The notes beneath the pieces were generated by a model that did not search any database, was not told where the DNA came from, and worked only from the letters and a program-made list of their open reading frames with translations. 64,000 nucleotides of DNA from Acestrorhynchus altus (lineage: Eukaryota; Chordata; Actinopteri; Characiformes; Acestrorhynchidae): the NCBI GenBank assembly GCA_034509495.1, contig CM067507.1, positions 33,000,805 to 33,064,804 on the forward strand. Direction: 5' to 3'. Positions 37,635 through 48,319 of the stretch are shown in pieces (the stretch's first letter is position 1; each line of letters begins with the position of its first letter). The position numbers and the translations under genes are program-made.

Positions 37635-37954
37635 TCTGTCAATCTGTCTATCTCGCTGACCCTCCATGTGCACGCAGCTTTGATGCGTTCTCTGTAGCAC
37701 GCAGAGGGAAATCGACAAGCGGCGTCTGCTGTGATATCCCTTTTCCCCACATCTTTCATGCAGATAAATGGTAAAAGCATCTGTGGACATATGTTGGGCT
37801 GAAATTGATCACGGTAATGCTATTAAATGCAATGCGATTACTGACTAGACTTTCACCACAATTGGGTATCAGGTCTCTTGTTGATGTGGCCAATGATTTA
37901 CAGAAAACAATTGTGAGGAGCTGAGACCAATTATTTTTCAGCTATGACATTCTA

Positions 37955-37967
37955 AGTGTGTGTGTGT

Positions 37968-38005
<38 letters not shown>

Positions 38006-38035
38006 TGTGTGTGTGTGTGTGTGTGTCTGTGTGTT
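37955..38035. repeat. (GT)n microsatellite, interrupted
   Basis: About 80 bases of GT with GGT and CT interruptions. Confidence 0.96.
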
Positions 38036-39299
38036 TGGAGCCTGTATTTCCTCAGGGCATTATTGAAAATCTGATCTTGTAGCTCAGTATTTGTGTGCAC
38101 CTTCCCCACTGATATCCAGCTGAGAGAGGCTGTAACTGCACCCCTAATATTTCCTTTTTCCAAGAACTATGAGAACTATGCTGAGATCTATCTTCAGATT
38201 TCTACAGTATCAGAGAATGATGACCACTATTTTCCTACAGATCTGAGGTTTGTGTTCTAAACAGTTTGCAGGAGCCCTATAATGTTAAAGTGTGTTTTTC
38301 CTCGGCAGAGGTGAAGAATGGGAGTTAGTTATATGGAGGTGTCATACTATCTGCATCCCAAAGCCTGGATTGCAGCCGGGGGAGGCTGCATTTCTTGACC
38401 GCTACATCACATAAGGCTGTTCCAAAGCAAAGGTACATTCAGAGTGTTAGTTTCTCATGTGTTAAAATTCAAGTCCCCTTACGTTTTCTGTGCCCACTTG
38501 CAAGAGGCAGGACCTTGCTGGTGATGCCACCACACAGTGTCATTATACTGTTCTGGTTGTGTGACCAGTAGGCTACTAAAAAGGATCCTTCATAGGACAC
38601 TTCTACTAAGGACCTGCCCTACCATGACTGCAGCCTCGGCATTCCAATGAAAAAAAGCCCCAAATAAAGTTAGAACACATATATCACTAAAGGTAAAATG
38701 TTAAACATGACTCACTTCAGTTGGCATGGGCAGCCAGTGACTGAAAACAACTGACCATATGGAGGGTCTGATAGCTTTTTAAAGGTTGCTTTTGACATTA
38801 TGAAACGCTGAATTCACTAGAAAGCTCTCCCAGTGCTCGCCAACCCCCTTTTCCCCCAGAATGTGAATCGAATGTGAAACCGCCTGCTGAATGTGAACAG
38901 GACAAAAACTCCCCTCTCCGTTGAAAGAACCCTCTATTGGGCTGAGCCACACTGGACAATCAGTCGACACCCCTGGTCCTGCCCAACATATTTAGCATTT
39001 TCCTTTAGAATTTCGTAATTGCTCATAACATGAATAAAAGGCAAGTAACAAGAAAATCCAGCACAACAACAAAACAAAACAGGCCAATCCCAAAACCCCA
39101 AAACCCCCAAACCATTTCCATTTCCACGTTGCAACTTTCCCAGTTTTCATCAAGAGCAAACAACATCAAAACTGCATTTTCCCACCAGAGTCTTTTTTAT
39201 TATTATCATTTTTACTCAGATACGGAAGACATGGGGTACGTGACAGACAGCAAAAGCTCATTTTTAATGGTCACAGTACTTGTGGTCTTTCCTATGTGT
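38036..39299. other. Unassigned DNA, possible old DNA element
   Basis: At 38360-38650 a GCCTGGATTGCAGCC / GACTGCAGCCTCGGC pair could be decayed inverted ends of a DNA element, but the interior is not recognised. No gene is supported elsewhere. Confidence 0.35.
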
Positions 39300-39719
39300 T
39301 GAGATGCCCTGTTCTGACTGTTCTGTCCTGATACTGTCCAACCCAGCCGTCCACTACCATGCTGTGTCCTTGCATTGATTAATTACTGGAACCCAGCATA
39401 GCTGTGTGTATGACTGTTCAACCTGCTGGACTTTCACATTAACTATGAGCTTGTGTCCTTTACTCACTCACATTCTCATAACTCATGACCTGCGGTCACA
39501 TTAGCCATAGCAAAACATGATCTCACTCTTTCTGGACACGCTCACGCTTGTTCTTCTCTTACTGTTGTGCTTTTCCATAGTCGACCAGAGGTGGATGAGT
39601 TCCTCTCAGTTTGAGGGATTGTTTTCTTGCCACTGTTGCCTTTGGCTGAAGCAAAATAAGCTTGAACCCATATCTCTGTAAAGCTGCTTTGTGAAATTCA
39701 TCGTGAAAAGTGTTAACAG
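39300..39719 (+). repeat. Retroposon 3' region (L2-like type)
   Basis: The segment ends with GACCAGAGGTGGATGAGTTCC, TTGCCACTGTTGCCTTTGGC and GTAAAGCTGCTTTGTGA. This order is common in fish LINE/SINE-associated 3' regions. The same GTAAAGCTGCTTTGTGACAA block recurs at 49536. Start uncertain. Confidence 0.45.
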
Positions 39720-39985
39720 ATGCGCATGTGCCACATAGGGGTTATGGGTTCAAACCCTGCCTTGGTCACAGTCTGTGAGGAGTTACGTTTGTTCTCCCCG
39801 TCTCTGTGCAGGTTTGGTCCACCTCCAGTTTCCCCACCTCCCAATAATGTCCCTGGTTGGTGAATTGAATGCTAAATTGTGCAGGTGTGTGTTACCCTGC
39901 GATGGACTGGCGCCCTGTCCAAGGTGCTCAAGGATTCCAGGTAGGCTCTGGATTCACCGTGTGACCAAAACACGACAGATGCTCT
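39720..39985 (+). repeat. tRNA-headed SINE
   Basis: A good B box, GGTTCAAACCC, at 39747-39757 marks the tRNA-derived head with its internal RNA polymerase III promoter. The body follows with GTTCTCCCCGTCTCTGTGCAG, GTTTCCCCACCTCCC, GCTAAATTGTGCAGGTGTG and TGCGATGGACTGGCGCCCTG, ending in GTAGGCTCTGGATTCACC. It is the most complete SINE of this type here; 27591 and 52367 are partial relatives. The 127-codon frame across it is a by-product. Confidence 0.75.
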
Positions 39986-41082
39986 TTAAGCCTTCGCACT
40001 TTTCCCAAATTCAAAGGTCTGCCTCCAGGACTGATTCTTCACTTTGTTTGGGCCTCATTATTGCTGGTTTGCTTTTATGCAGTAGCATTGCATCCGGACT
40101 GTGGACCAGTTGCACAACTGATTTTTCCCTGCATAAACTCAAGGCTGAAGAACAATGAATTTTGGAGTCATGTCATTTCACCATGCAAACAAGTCATTCT
40201 CAGAGAAGGAGCATTTTGCCATGCAGGCAACATGTGGCAACATGTGGCAACCCTTCAAATGGTGCCAGGGGTGGCTAGAAATGAACCCCAAAACTCCTGT
40301 TCAGGAGGACCAACGATCAGTCTTCTGGACCGCTCCTGGACTCAAAACAGCATTAAACGCTCCAGGGTCCAGAAATAAAAACACTACTGTTTTATAAAAC
40401 AGAAACAGTATTTTCTCCTATATATTTATCAAAAACACTAAAATTAATAGCTTTACATGATGAACACACACTTAAATGCTCATCAAACTGTTAGCAGAAT
40501 GACTCTCCGTTTTATTTGGTCCGTGGAATAACAGCCCGCCAATGATCAGAATGAGAAGGAGGCCATAAAATGAGCAGTACTGGGTGAGAGGGAGAGAAAT
40601 ATATCATTAAAGTGTGTTCAGTCTCAGAGCGGCGCTCAAGTCTCATCTGCATGCTCACACACACGTGGTCGTGCACTAATGGACACTGGCCGCTCAATCA
40701 ACTGCACATGAAATATGCTAACGTTAGGAAAACAAAAATCAAATCTTTAGCCCCTGACACAACATTATTTTTCATAAGTCTATTAAAAACGTTACGACGT
40801 GTTTGACTGTGCTGGAGGAATGTGAAACGGACAGTTGGGTGAAATGGCGACACACACATTACACAGTGATTAGTTCACTCAGTGGCCGATAATGGATCTA
40901 ATCAGAGCGTATTAATAAACAAGACATGGAGCTGTTTCTTCTACTGGGGATTCATCCATCTTTCCATGGGGTGGACAAGAGGCATGGAGACACACACACA
41001 CACACACACACATTCACTAGGACTGTCCATATGTCCAATGTCTGTAATGAATGCATTCAGTCACTTTAGATTTGACTCTTTG
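39986..41082. other. Unassigned DNA with a short (CA)n run
   Basis: CA run at 40990-41012 and a tandem ACATGTGGCA duplication at 40229-40250. No gene is supported. Confidence 0.5.
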
Positions 41083-41386
41083 CCATGGACAAAAGTATTG
41101 GGACACCAATGAAATAAAGGATATTAAAATACTTTATCCTGCTTCTGTTGGAGTAACTGTCTCTACTGTCCAGGGGTGGCTTTCTATTAGATTTTATAGC
41201 AATGCTGTGAGGATTTGATTGCAATAAGTGACAACTGTGTTAGTCAGAATGTTGGATGATCGGCCCTTCATGTCATCCCCAACTCCTGAGCTCATTCCAA
41301 AAGTACTGGATGGAGAACCATCATCCCAGAGAACACAGGTCCACTTCTCCACAGCTCAATGTGGGGGGGCTTTATACTTTATACTA
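41083..41386 (-). mobile_element. Family A, copy 4, truncated
   Basis: Good left terminus, GGACAAAAGTATTGGGACACC at 41087, then GTTGGAGTAACTGTCTCTAC and GAACACAGGTCCACTTCTCC. It breaks off where the CCAGC-rich repeat begins. Confidence 0.8.
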
Positions 41387-41388
41387 GC

Positions 41389-41638
41389 TCAGCTGCAGTG
41401 TGACCAGCATTTGGCTGACCTGGCATGACCAACAAATTCAGGCTGGTCGAACAGCATGACCAGAATCACCAAGCTGGGTGACCAACATGATCATCCAACA
41501 TAGATGATGTTGGTCAAGAGCTGGTAAACCAGCTGGCTTCCCATCATAGATTATGCCATCAAAGACCAGCGAAGGCCATCTGAAACCAGCTATGTGAACG
41601 TGAAAGCTGGTCTTCAGCTGGATTATTCAGCTGGGAAG
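41389..41638 (+). repeat. CCAGC-rich dispersed repeat, copy 3
   Basis: Abuts the truncated end of family A copy 4. Tail blocks GTCAAGAGCTGGTAAACCAG, CATCAAAGACCAGCG and CTTCAGCTGGATTATTCAG give the clearest 3' end of the family. Confidence 0.7.
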
Positions 41639-42198
41639 TCTTATGTATTTGCATTTGCTTTTGCCCTGTTGAACCGAACCTTGACTTCTGTTAAGCCACT
41701 AATAGACCCGTACACACACTCATACACACTCTTAAACACACCTCATGGCTTTCTGTGACAGATTGCAGCTCTTTATTGGTCCTCGCATCACACCTGTCTG
41801 GATTTTCATCATCGTTCACAGTCGTAGGCCTTTAATCAATATTAGATGGATGCTGCTGATTAATGCTGATCCAGTTCTGCACAGACTGCATTTGATGTAA
41901 CACACAATACAGCCGCTCCCTTTCTTTCAGTCATCTGGACGGTCACTGAGATCAAATGGATTTGGTGAATAGTAAACGAGACATGAAATATTTGGTGCCA
42001 AATTTCATGACTGGGTGGTGTGATTTGCTGCTATTTGACAGCAGAACGACAACACAACGGGCCGTGCAAGATTGATCACAGGTCTGACGAAATGTACACC
42101 ATGGGGAGCGAAATAAATCAGAAAACAAACAAACAAACAAACTGATAAATAAGTGAAGGGAGAGAAGTAACAGTTAATTTAGCGCAGTGGCCACGGGA
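41639..42198. other. Unassigned DNA
   Basis: An AAAC run at 42122-42140 and nothing else recognised. Confidence 0.5.
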
Positions 42199-42208
42199 GT
42201 GTGTGTGT

Positions 42209-42245
<37 letters not shown>
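42199..42245. repeat. (GT)n microsatellite
   Basis: About 47 bases of GT with one TAT interruption. Confidence 0.97.
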
Positions 42246-42247
<2 letters not shown>

Positions 42248-42642
42248 ACTCTTGAGACTATACTATGTGATCATATGATGCAATACTATCACGATACTTG
42301 ACCAGCATACATTTTTTCTGTGATTTTAAGAGCTTATGAGACCAGTATTACCAGCAGTTGTGTTGGGACTGAGTTTCTGAGTAAAATCCTGTGAATCCCA
42401 TTAAGTGAGTTTGAAAGGACTTCGGACTGGGACACCAGACTTCACTGTTGAACCTTCTGAAGTGGGCTTATTCAGCGAAACACTGATGAAGGGTGGTGTC
42501 TACCTGAAGACCCCTGTAAGGAGCTTGTTATGTAGTGATTAGTGTGTGGATGAAGGGGGTGTGTCACCTTAGAGGCGTGTCACCTTAGCTGTAAGTTGTA
42601 GGATCTTGTCATCTTCCTGTGTGGTTTGTGGTTTGAGTGTTT
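42246..42642. other. Unassigned DNA
   Basis: Contains a short tandem GTGTCACCTTAG pair (42558-42590). Nothing else is recognised. Confidence 0.5.
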
Positions 42643-43007
42643 GAGCATTGCTGTGATGATCTGATTGCATTCAGTCAAAAGAGCATTAGTGGGGACAGAA
42701 TGGATGATCACCATTCCACCTCATCCCTAACTCATCCCAAAAGTATTGGATGAAGCATCATCATTCCAGAGAACACAGTTCCACCGCTCCGCAGCTCAGA
42801 ACTGGAAAGCTGGTGGTACTTTATTCACTGGTAGCCTGGAATTATGTATGGTGTCAGTAGATTCATGTTTATCTGCTCCAGACAGTCTGTGTCAGCAGTG
42901 GGTGCTGAATGCATTCATTATAAAATATGTCCACAAATATTTAGACGTGTACTGTTGTTCAGACCCGCTGCAAATGCGGGAAGACCTCCATCAACTACCA
43001 GTTGATG
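42643..43007 (-). mobile_element. Family A, copy 5, plus shared flank
   Basis: Family A from GAGCATTGCTGTGATGATCT to the terminus ATGTCCACAAATATTTAGAC, ending near 42954. The next 50 bases (TTGTTCAGACCCGCTGCAAA to CAACTACCAGTTGATG) lie outside the element yet are shared with copy 7, so the unit 42643-43007 is a local duplicate of 45636-45990. Confidence 0.8.
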
Positions 43008-43027
43008 TGGCAAAGGTTCTCATAGAC

Positions 43028-43080
43028 CCACTGTGCTGCACACGGGGGAATTTGCCCTCCACATAGTAACACACACACAT
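43028..43080 (-). repeat. SINE tail fragment
   Basis: GTGCTGCACACGGGGGAATT and TGCCCTCCACATAGTAAC match the tail of the SINE at 60777 (GTGCTGCATTCAGGTGAATT, TGCCCTCCACGTTTAACC). Confidence 0.5.
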
Positions 43081-43219
43081 ACACACTACCACGGCCACCC
43101 TGGTGGTGTGAAGATGACACACAGACACACACACTATTCACACATTAGATAATCACACAAGCATGCACGCAGTCTGTACACACTGGCCTCCACAGTATTA
43201 ACATCTATATGTGAGGGAA

Positions 43220-43236
43220 TGTGTGTGTGTGTGTGA

Positions 43237-43267
<31 letters not shown>
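43220..43267. repeat. Compound (GT)n(GA)n microsatellite
   Basis: GT run with one GAGT, passing into GA. Confidence 0.95.
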
Positions 43268-43954
43268 CAATTGAGAGTGGGAAAGTTAAGAGCAGAGCAT
43301 GGGAAAGACAAGCTTTCTCTTTTCCCCCTCCAGGGATCAGGTGCCTTCATCCGAGAGTGTGAGATGAGTTCAGTCCTCCAGCAGGAGCACTCAGACTGAA
43401 GGCATTTGATCAAATGCAGGCTGTGCACGGCATACGGGGTGCTAGAAGCGGAGCGGGGATTTTAATGAGGCCTTTCTGAGAGGTAGCTGTGGGCTTTCTC
43501 TTGCTCAGCTCAGATGTGGAAAAAGTTCAGTGACAGTTGAACTGGTGGCGCCATTGTCATCCTCCACACAGTGAGCTGTTGTCGCTCCACCACAAAGATG
43601 CTTTGTGGCGAGAATCTCACTCTTGTTTGACCCACAAACATGGTGAGGGTCTTTGGCGAATTCCTCTCTGCTGTTAATCTGCGTTCTCTACCTCGTGAAG
43701 GACGTGAGGCTTATCTGTAAAGAGGCTCAGACTGGAAAAGCCTCCGTGACAATGCAGTGACAGTAACACCTCTACAATAAACATGCATCAAATTCCCGCT
43801 GTGGCTTATAGAGATGTGAGCTCCCCTCCCGTCATTAGAGAGAGGCTTTCTTAAAGCACAGTCGTGCTAAAAAAAAATCGCAGCTCACATTTCAGAATAA
43901 GCATTTTTGTGCTGATCTTGTTCAATTCATCTAAAATGTGCATCAGCTTATAAA
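43268..43954. other. Unassigned DNA
   Basis: Unique sequence without a supported gene; 43440-43800 is moderately G+C-rich. Confidence 0.5.
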
Positions 43955-44048
43955 TACACAATATGGACAAAAGTATCGGGACACCTGTTCTTTCATCGTT
44001 TCTTCTGAAAGAAATTTTGGGGCACTAACGTGAGGATTTGATTGCATT
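43955..44048 (-). mobile_element. Family A, copy 6, left piece
   Basis: Terminus TACACAATATGGACAAAAGT, then GGGACACCTGTTCTTTCATC. It stops at GATTGCATT where family B begins. Confidence 0.8.
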
Positions 44049-44278
44049 GTAACATTATGACCACCTCCTTCGTCCTACATTCATTGTCCTGCTCTGTGAT
44101 GGTCTTGTGGGGTCCTGGCCATTGAAGAAGAGGGTGAAAGAAGATCAACAATCACAGTCTGTACTACAGTCTGTTATTACAGGACTACAATATGCTCCTG
44201 TGTAGTAGGAGGAGCTGATAAAATGTGCAGTGAAAATGAAACAAGGAGGTGGTCACAATGTCATGGTTGATCAGTGTG
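44049..44278 (+). mobile_element. Family B, copy 2, nested inside family A
   Basis: Opens GTAACATTATGACCACCTCC and closes GGAGGTGGTCACAATGTCAT GGTTGATCAGTGT, so its two ends are inverted repeats of each other. Interior blocks GGTCTTGTGGGGTCCTGGCC and GAGGGTGAAAG match other family B copies. Its clean location inside family A defines the element's limits. Confidence 0.8.
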
Positions 44279-44360
44279 TTAGTGATGTCAAAATGTTAGA
44301 TGATCACCACCTCACCTCATCCCCAACTGTCTATCTCCAAAGTGAGTGTCTGGAAAGGTG
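44279..44360 (-). mobile_element. Family A, copy 6, right piece
   Basis: Resumes with TTAGTGATGTCAAAATGTTA, then GATCACCACCTCACCTCATC. About 16 bases expected at the junction are missing. Confidence 0.75.
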
Positions 44361-44424
44361 ATCATAGATTATAGATTTTGAGTAGCTGGTAGAATAAATA
44401 TGCATCTATATGGTATTATTATGA

Positions 44425-44484
44425 TCTTCTTCTTCTTCTTCGTCTTCTTCTTCTTCTTCTTCTTCTTCTTCTTCTTCTTCTTCT
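44425..44484. repeat. (TTC)n microsatellite / LINE (GAA)n tail
   Basis: About 60 bases of TTC with one CGT. On the minus strand it is a GAA run placed exactly after the stop of the LINE 3' end next door. Confidence 0.93.
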
Positions 44485-44840
44485 GGCTGCTCCCTTAGGG
44501 AGGGGTAGGGGTTGACACAGTGGATCATCTGCTATCCCCTGCCTCCTCTACTGTTACACCAACCATCTCCATGTCCACCTTCCCTCAATGGTCTTCGACC
44601 TACTGTAGTCCAATTTCCACCCGCACCCTGCTGGTCAACAGCACCGGAGGCGGTCGTTGTTAACCTGGGCCTCGACTGATCCGGTATGGCAGTCATATTT
44701 ATGATCCGCATTATAGTTTTGGCACAAGTTTCACGCTGGACGCTCTTCCTGATGCAACCCTCACCATTTATCCGGGCTTGGGACAGACACCCGAAGTGCA
44801 CAAAGTACACCCCTAATGGCTGGTTTCGGGTATTGTTATG
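44485..44840 (-). mobile_element. Internally deleted LINE (5' UTR joined to 3' end)
   Basis: On the minus strand the 3' part carries GATCCACTGTGTCAACCC and GGAGCAGCCAGAAGAAG, the C-terminal IRCGDP-like end and tail of a fish RTE-like LINE. The 5' part carries CAAGCCCGGATAAATGG, GCATCAGGAAGAGCGTCC, CATACCGGATCAGTCGAGG and AACAACGACCGCCTCCGG, the well-known leader of the same kind of element. The reverse transcriptase between them is gone. A 145-codon frame (44532-44969) crosses the join but is not a functional gene. Assignment is from memory. Confidence 0.6.
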
Positions 44841-45530
44841 ATTTTTCTTTAAAATAGTTTTTAACCCTTGTGTAGTTTTAATATTCTGTACAGTCTTCTT
44901 GTCAAAAAAACGGAGACAGTCTATGAACCCTGATGGTTTACAACTTTCATGGACGTCTTTCCATTTCAAGTTTATAAAAGATATATTAGGGGGTCTTCTC
45001 TGCTGTTAAACAGGGTTGCTGGCTATTTTAACCCCTAAGCCAACACTAAGCCCTTAAATCAAGCAGTCATGGAAACATTGAAACAGATTCAATGAGTTAC
45101 AGAAATACCCATCAAAACACCCATACCCTCATTAAACACAACAAACCTCCTTAAGGAGTACCGTCTGTTGGGTTTGCTAACATGGCAAGATCTTTTATTG
45201 TGGTTCATTTAACAACATAGCATTGACTCTGCAATTTGGTTGTGGCTTTACTGTAATGAGGAGACCCCACAGAACAGCACCATTTGAATGTTTGCTAACC
45301 TGGCAAAGCCCAAAGTTTGGTAGTGTACAAACCCCTTATTCTGCTGCAGGGAGAAGTTTAGCATTTTAATTGTGGATATGAATAATGGAGAATGAAAAAA
45401 CACCAGAGAACAATACTGCAGCACTCCGTTCAGTTCACTGCCTCTGAAGGAGAAAACTGTTTTACAGCGTCAGGACAACTACAACTACAGCCAAACAGCA
45501 GACGCTGAAACTGTAAAGAGCAAAATTAAA
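44841..45530. other. Unassigned DNA
   Basis: Nothing is recognised. Confidence 0.5.
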
Positions 45531-45933
45531 GTGATCAAAAGTATTCGGACACCTGCTCATTCATTTTGATTTCATTAAATCGACTTTAATCCTACTTTTG
45601 TTGGAGCAACCGTCTCTACTGTCTACTAGATTCTGGAGCATTGCTGTGATGATCTGATTCCATTCAGTCACAGGAGCATTAGTAGGGACAGGATGGATGA
45701 TCACCACCCCACCTCATCCCAGAAGTAATAGATGGAGCGCCATCATTCCAGAGAGCACAGTTCCACTGCTCCACAGTTCAATACTGGGAGGGGAGCGGTG
45801 TCTGGTAGCCCATGTCATTCGTTGAGTCATGTTTATGTGCTCCAGAGAGTCTGTTTGCACATCTGTGTCAGCAATGGGTGCTTAATGTATTCATTAGAAA
45901 AGATGTCCACAGATATTTAGACATACACTGTAT
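45531..45933 (-). mobile_element. Family A, copy 7, full length
   Basis: Both termini are present: AAAAGTATTCGGACACC on the left and ATGTCCACAGATATTTAGAC then ATACACTGTA on the right, about 400 bases apart. This is the best estimate of the family's full size. Confidence 0.85.
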
Positions 45934-45985
45934 GGTGTTGTTCAGACCCATTGCAAATGAGGCAAGACCTTAATCAACTACCAGT
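45934..45985. repeat. Shared flank of the copy 5/copy 7 duplication
   Basis: GTTGTTCAGACCCATTGCAA to AATCAACTACCAG aligns with 42955-43000. Confidence 0.75.
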
Positions 45986-46040
<55 letters not shown>

Positions 46041-46059
46041 AATGATGATGACGGTGGTG
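45986..46059. repeat. (GAT)n microsatellite passing into (GGT)n
   Basis: About 20 GAT units, then GGT units. It grows directly from the GTTGATG end of the duplicated flank. Confidence 0.96.
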
Positions 46060-46146
46060 GTGGTGGTGATTATTATTTGTTGTTGTTATTGTTTAGTGTT
46101 ATTTTTAAACAAGCAGTGCCATATATCTGCAATATAGAAAGACTTT

Positions 46147-46149
<3 letters not shown>

Positions 46150-46196
<47 letters not shown>
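46150..46196. repeat. (CT)n microsatellite
   Basis: About 47 bases of CT. Confidence 0.97.
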
Positions 46197-46200
<4 letters not shown>

Positions 46201-46655
46201 GTAGTTGCTATAAAGCAGAAACATTATATATAGCCTCTTTCCACATCCACCATATTGAAAAAATCTGCTTCTGGAATGAAAAATGTCTGGTTAAATATGA
46301 AACTTGTTCCTGGTTGAAATCTGCCACCAGAGGAGTTAGATCAGTTAGATCATAAATCAGTGCTTTCTGTAAGCTATCATCTTTTTATTGCTGTATTTCT
46401 GAAATAGTGTGCAAGCTGTCAGAATGTATGCTTCAATCAGAAAAATTATCCTATCTGAGCATAAGCAACTTCAGTCCCTGTTGATATGTTTTCATATCCA
46501 GAATGAGAGTTTCTGACACATCAGTGAGGCATTACATTTAAAAACAAAAACAATCGGTTAAAATGGGAGAAATGGCTGCGAACCGGGTCTGTCTACTCTG
46601 CTGTTTGTTGTTCTCAGACACACATGAGACGAAATCTGTCACATGACATTAAATT
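46197..46655. other. Unassigned DNA
   Basis: Nothing is recognised. Confidence 0.5.
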
Positions 46656-47083
46656 ATGACCAGCTTGGTTTTCCAGTGTAGCTCTTAACCAGTATAGGAT
46701 ATGTTTTAGACTAAACAACGATTACGATTGGGCTGGCTGACCAGCATGACCAAATTTTATGGCCAAACCGGTCCACTATTATGATCAGTATGACCACCAT
46801 GACTAACCATCTTGTGCAGTATGACCAACATAATTCAACTGGTTGACCAGCATGATCACACAAATTGAAATGCATGACCAGCATAATCAAGTTGGTCATG
46901 ACCAGCAAGTTCATCAAACTCATACATTATGCTGGTCAAGCTTCCCTGCTTCACCAGCTGCCAGCTTACCAGTGTTTTTTACCTGGATGTCCAGCTTTTC
47001 ACCACTTTGACCAACCAAAACCAGTGTACACCATCTAAAACCAAATGCCCACATAAACCTGAGCTGGATTTTTCACCAGCATT
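46656..47083 (+). repeat. CCAGC-rich dispersed repeat, copy 4
   Basis: Repeated GACCAGCATGACC-type units, then the tail blocks TGCTGGTCAAGCTTCCC, TACCTGGATGTCCAGCTTTT, CACCATCTAAAACC and GAGCTGGATTTTTC. The most diverged of the four. Confidence 0.65.
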
Positions 47084-47611
47084 GTGGTTTAAAACAAGAA
47101 CAATGTAGGTTTTCCCAACATTTCAACATCCTGCTGTGTTTGAATAGGGAAAAAGGAGTTGGTAGACGTTCAATTTGACCACAATTTTCCATTTCTGCCA
47201 CCTCCGTCGTCAAGCCTTTTGTAGAAGAGCTGGAAACATTGCTACTGGTTTCAGTATAATTTCACTTGCTGTCAGAAAGCTGGTGTGAGTGATTTCAATG
47301 ATTGCTTAGCTGGCTCGGCAAGTGACATTTGGTTCTTGGATACAAACACTGTGAGCAATAAATGCACAAGGTGACATTCTGCACCCACACCTACACACAC
47401 AGACTTAGACCAGGTGAGAGCAAATGACTGAGTGTGTCTGAAAAGGTTCAAATCTAAGGGATTTGAGTGACTCAAAGGGCAGTGCAGAGAACCTGCTTGC
47501 TTTCTCACTCTCTCACTCTCCACCCACTAAACTAGTTACTGCTTGTGTCTCGTTCTTTTTATCCCTTCATCCTCCCTTATGTTTCTCCCCTCCTTTTTTG
47601 CATTTTGCAGT
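47084..47611. other. Unassigned DNA
   Basis: Unique sequence. From 47555 it becomes pyrimidine-rich. Confidence 0.5.
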
Positions 47612-47754
47612 CTGTGGATGGCACCCTGGAGTAACCTCCCTGTCCTCCTGCTCAGCCCCTGAGTGCTGGAAGAAATCTTCCAGTCACCACAAAATCCCAG
47701 CCTGTGAAACTGTTTTCCTCCCACTTTAACATTTCCACCAAATCCCTGCTTATG
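47612..47754 (+). other. Possible exon (weak)
   Basis: A 55-base pyrimidine-rich tract ends in TTTTGCAG. A donor-like ATGG/GTAAAT lies 143 bases on. One frame is open for 38 codons and rich in cysteine and serine (CGWHPGVTSLSSCSAPECW), then stops before the donor. It could only be a terminal or untranslated exon. Confidence 0.12.
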
Positions 47755-47854
47755 GGTAAATCCTAACAGAACAATAAGCAGCCGCTATCTGTGTTTTAAC
47801 TGGCACTGGGAGCACCTGCTGGCCTGCTGCCAAAACAATTCATTTCAGCTGGAA

Positions 47855-48230
47855 TTTGTGCAACACGCCCATGTTATTCGTCCTGTCTTATTTTGCAGCT
47901 GAACACAGCGTTCCCTCTCTCGCCATTGGCGGAAAGTGCTGCAGCCCGACAGCCGTGGGGGAATTTAGAGTGTGAATTGGTACTGCCAGTCCAGTCGTGT
48001 AGGGACATGCATGGGTGTTGTTGTTACAGTTGAAGAGAACGAGGAGGAAAAGTGACCTGAGGGCGTTCACAGAGAATACGGCGGGTACAGTGCAGCTGAA
48101 CTGATTTACCTGAAAATCATGTCGATCAGCTTGGGAAGAGTGAGTGTGTAGCTCAAAGATCACATCTTTACTCATCGTTACACTTGTGCACACCCAATAG
48201 TACGACGGCAACCATTTGCATGTAGTGACT
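47855..48230. repeat. Local duplication, copy 1
   Basis: From TTTGTGCAACACGCCCATG to ACCATTTGCATGTAGTG. It aligns with 49424-49896 over nearly its whole length, for example GGGGGAATTTAGAGTGTGAA against AGGGGAATTGGAGTGTGAA. A 131-codon minus-strand frame here is broken in copy 2 and is not called. Confidence 0.75.
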
Positions 48231-48319
48231 TTTAAGTTAAAAGCATTGCAGCCATGCATTACAATAAGTGGTAAGTCCAACACCTAAACGTAAAGATGCC
48301 ATTGGATGCAGTTATTGAG

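Noticed and set aside
38360..38650. Possible hAT-like element with GCAGCC-type ends
   Set aside because: The inverted ends are short and imperfect and the interior is not recognised, so it was kept only as a remark.
39747..39757. B box of a possible tRNA gene
   Set aside because: No cloverleaf can be completed around it. The following body is SINE sequence.
39775..40158. 127-codon plus-strand open frame
   Set aside because: Its first half is the SINE body at 39720-39985; the rest has no recognisable protein.
44532..44969. 145-codon minus-strand open frame
   Set aside because: It crosses the joined 5' UTR and 3' end of a deleted LINE and has no enzyme domain.
47888..48283. 131-codon minus-strand open frame
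   Set aside because: It lies in the local duplication, and the sister copy at 49.4-49.9 kb does not keep the frame, so there is no sign of coding constraint.
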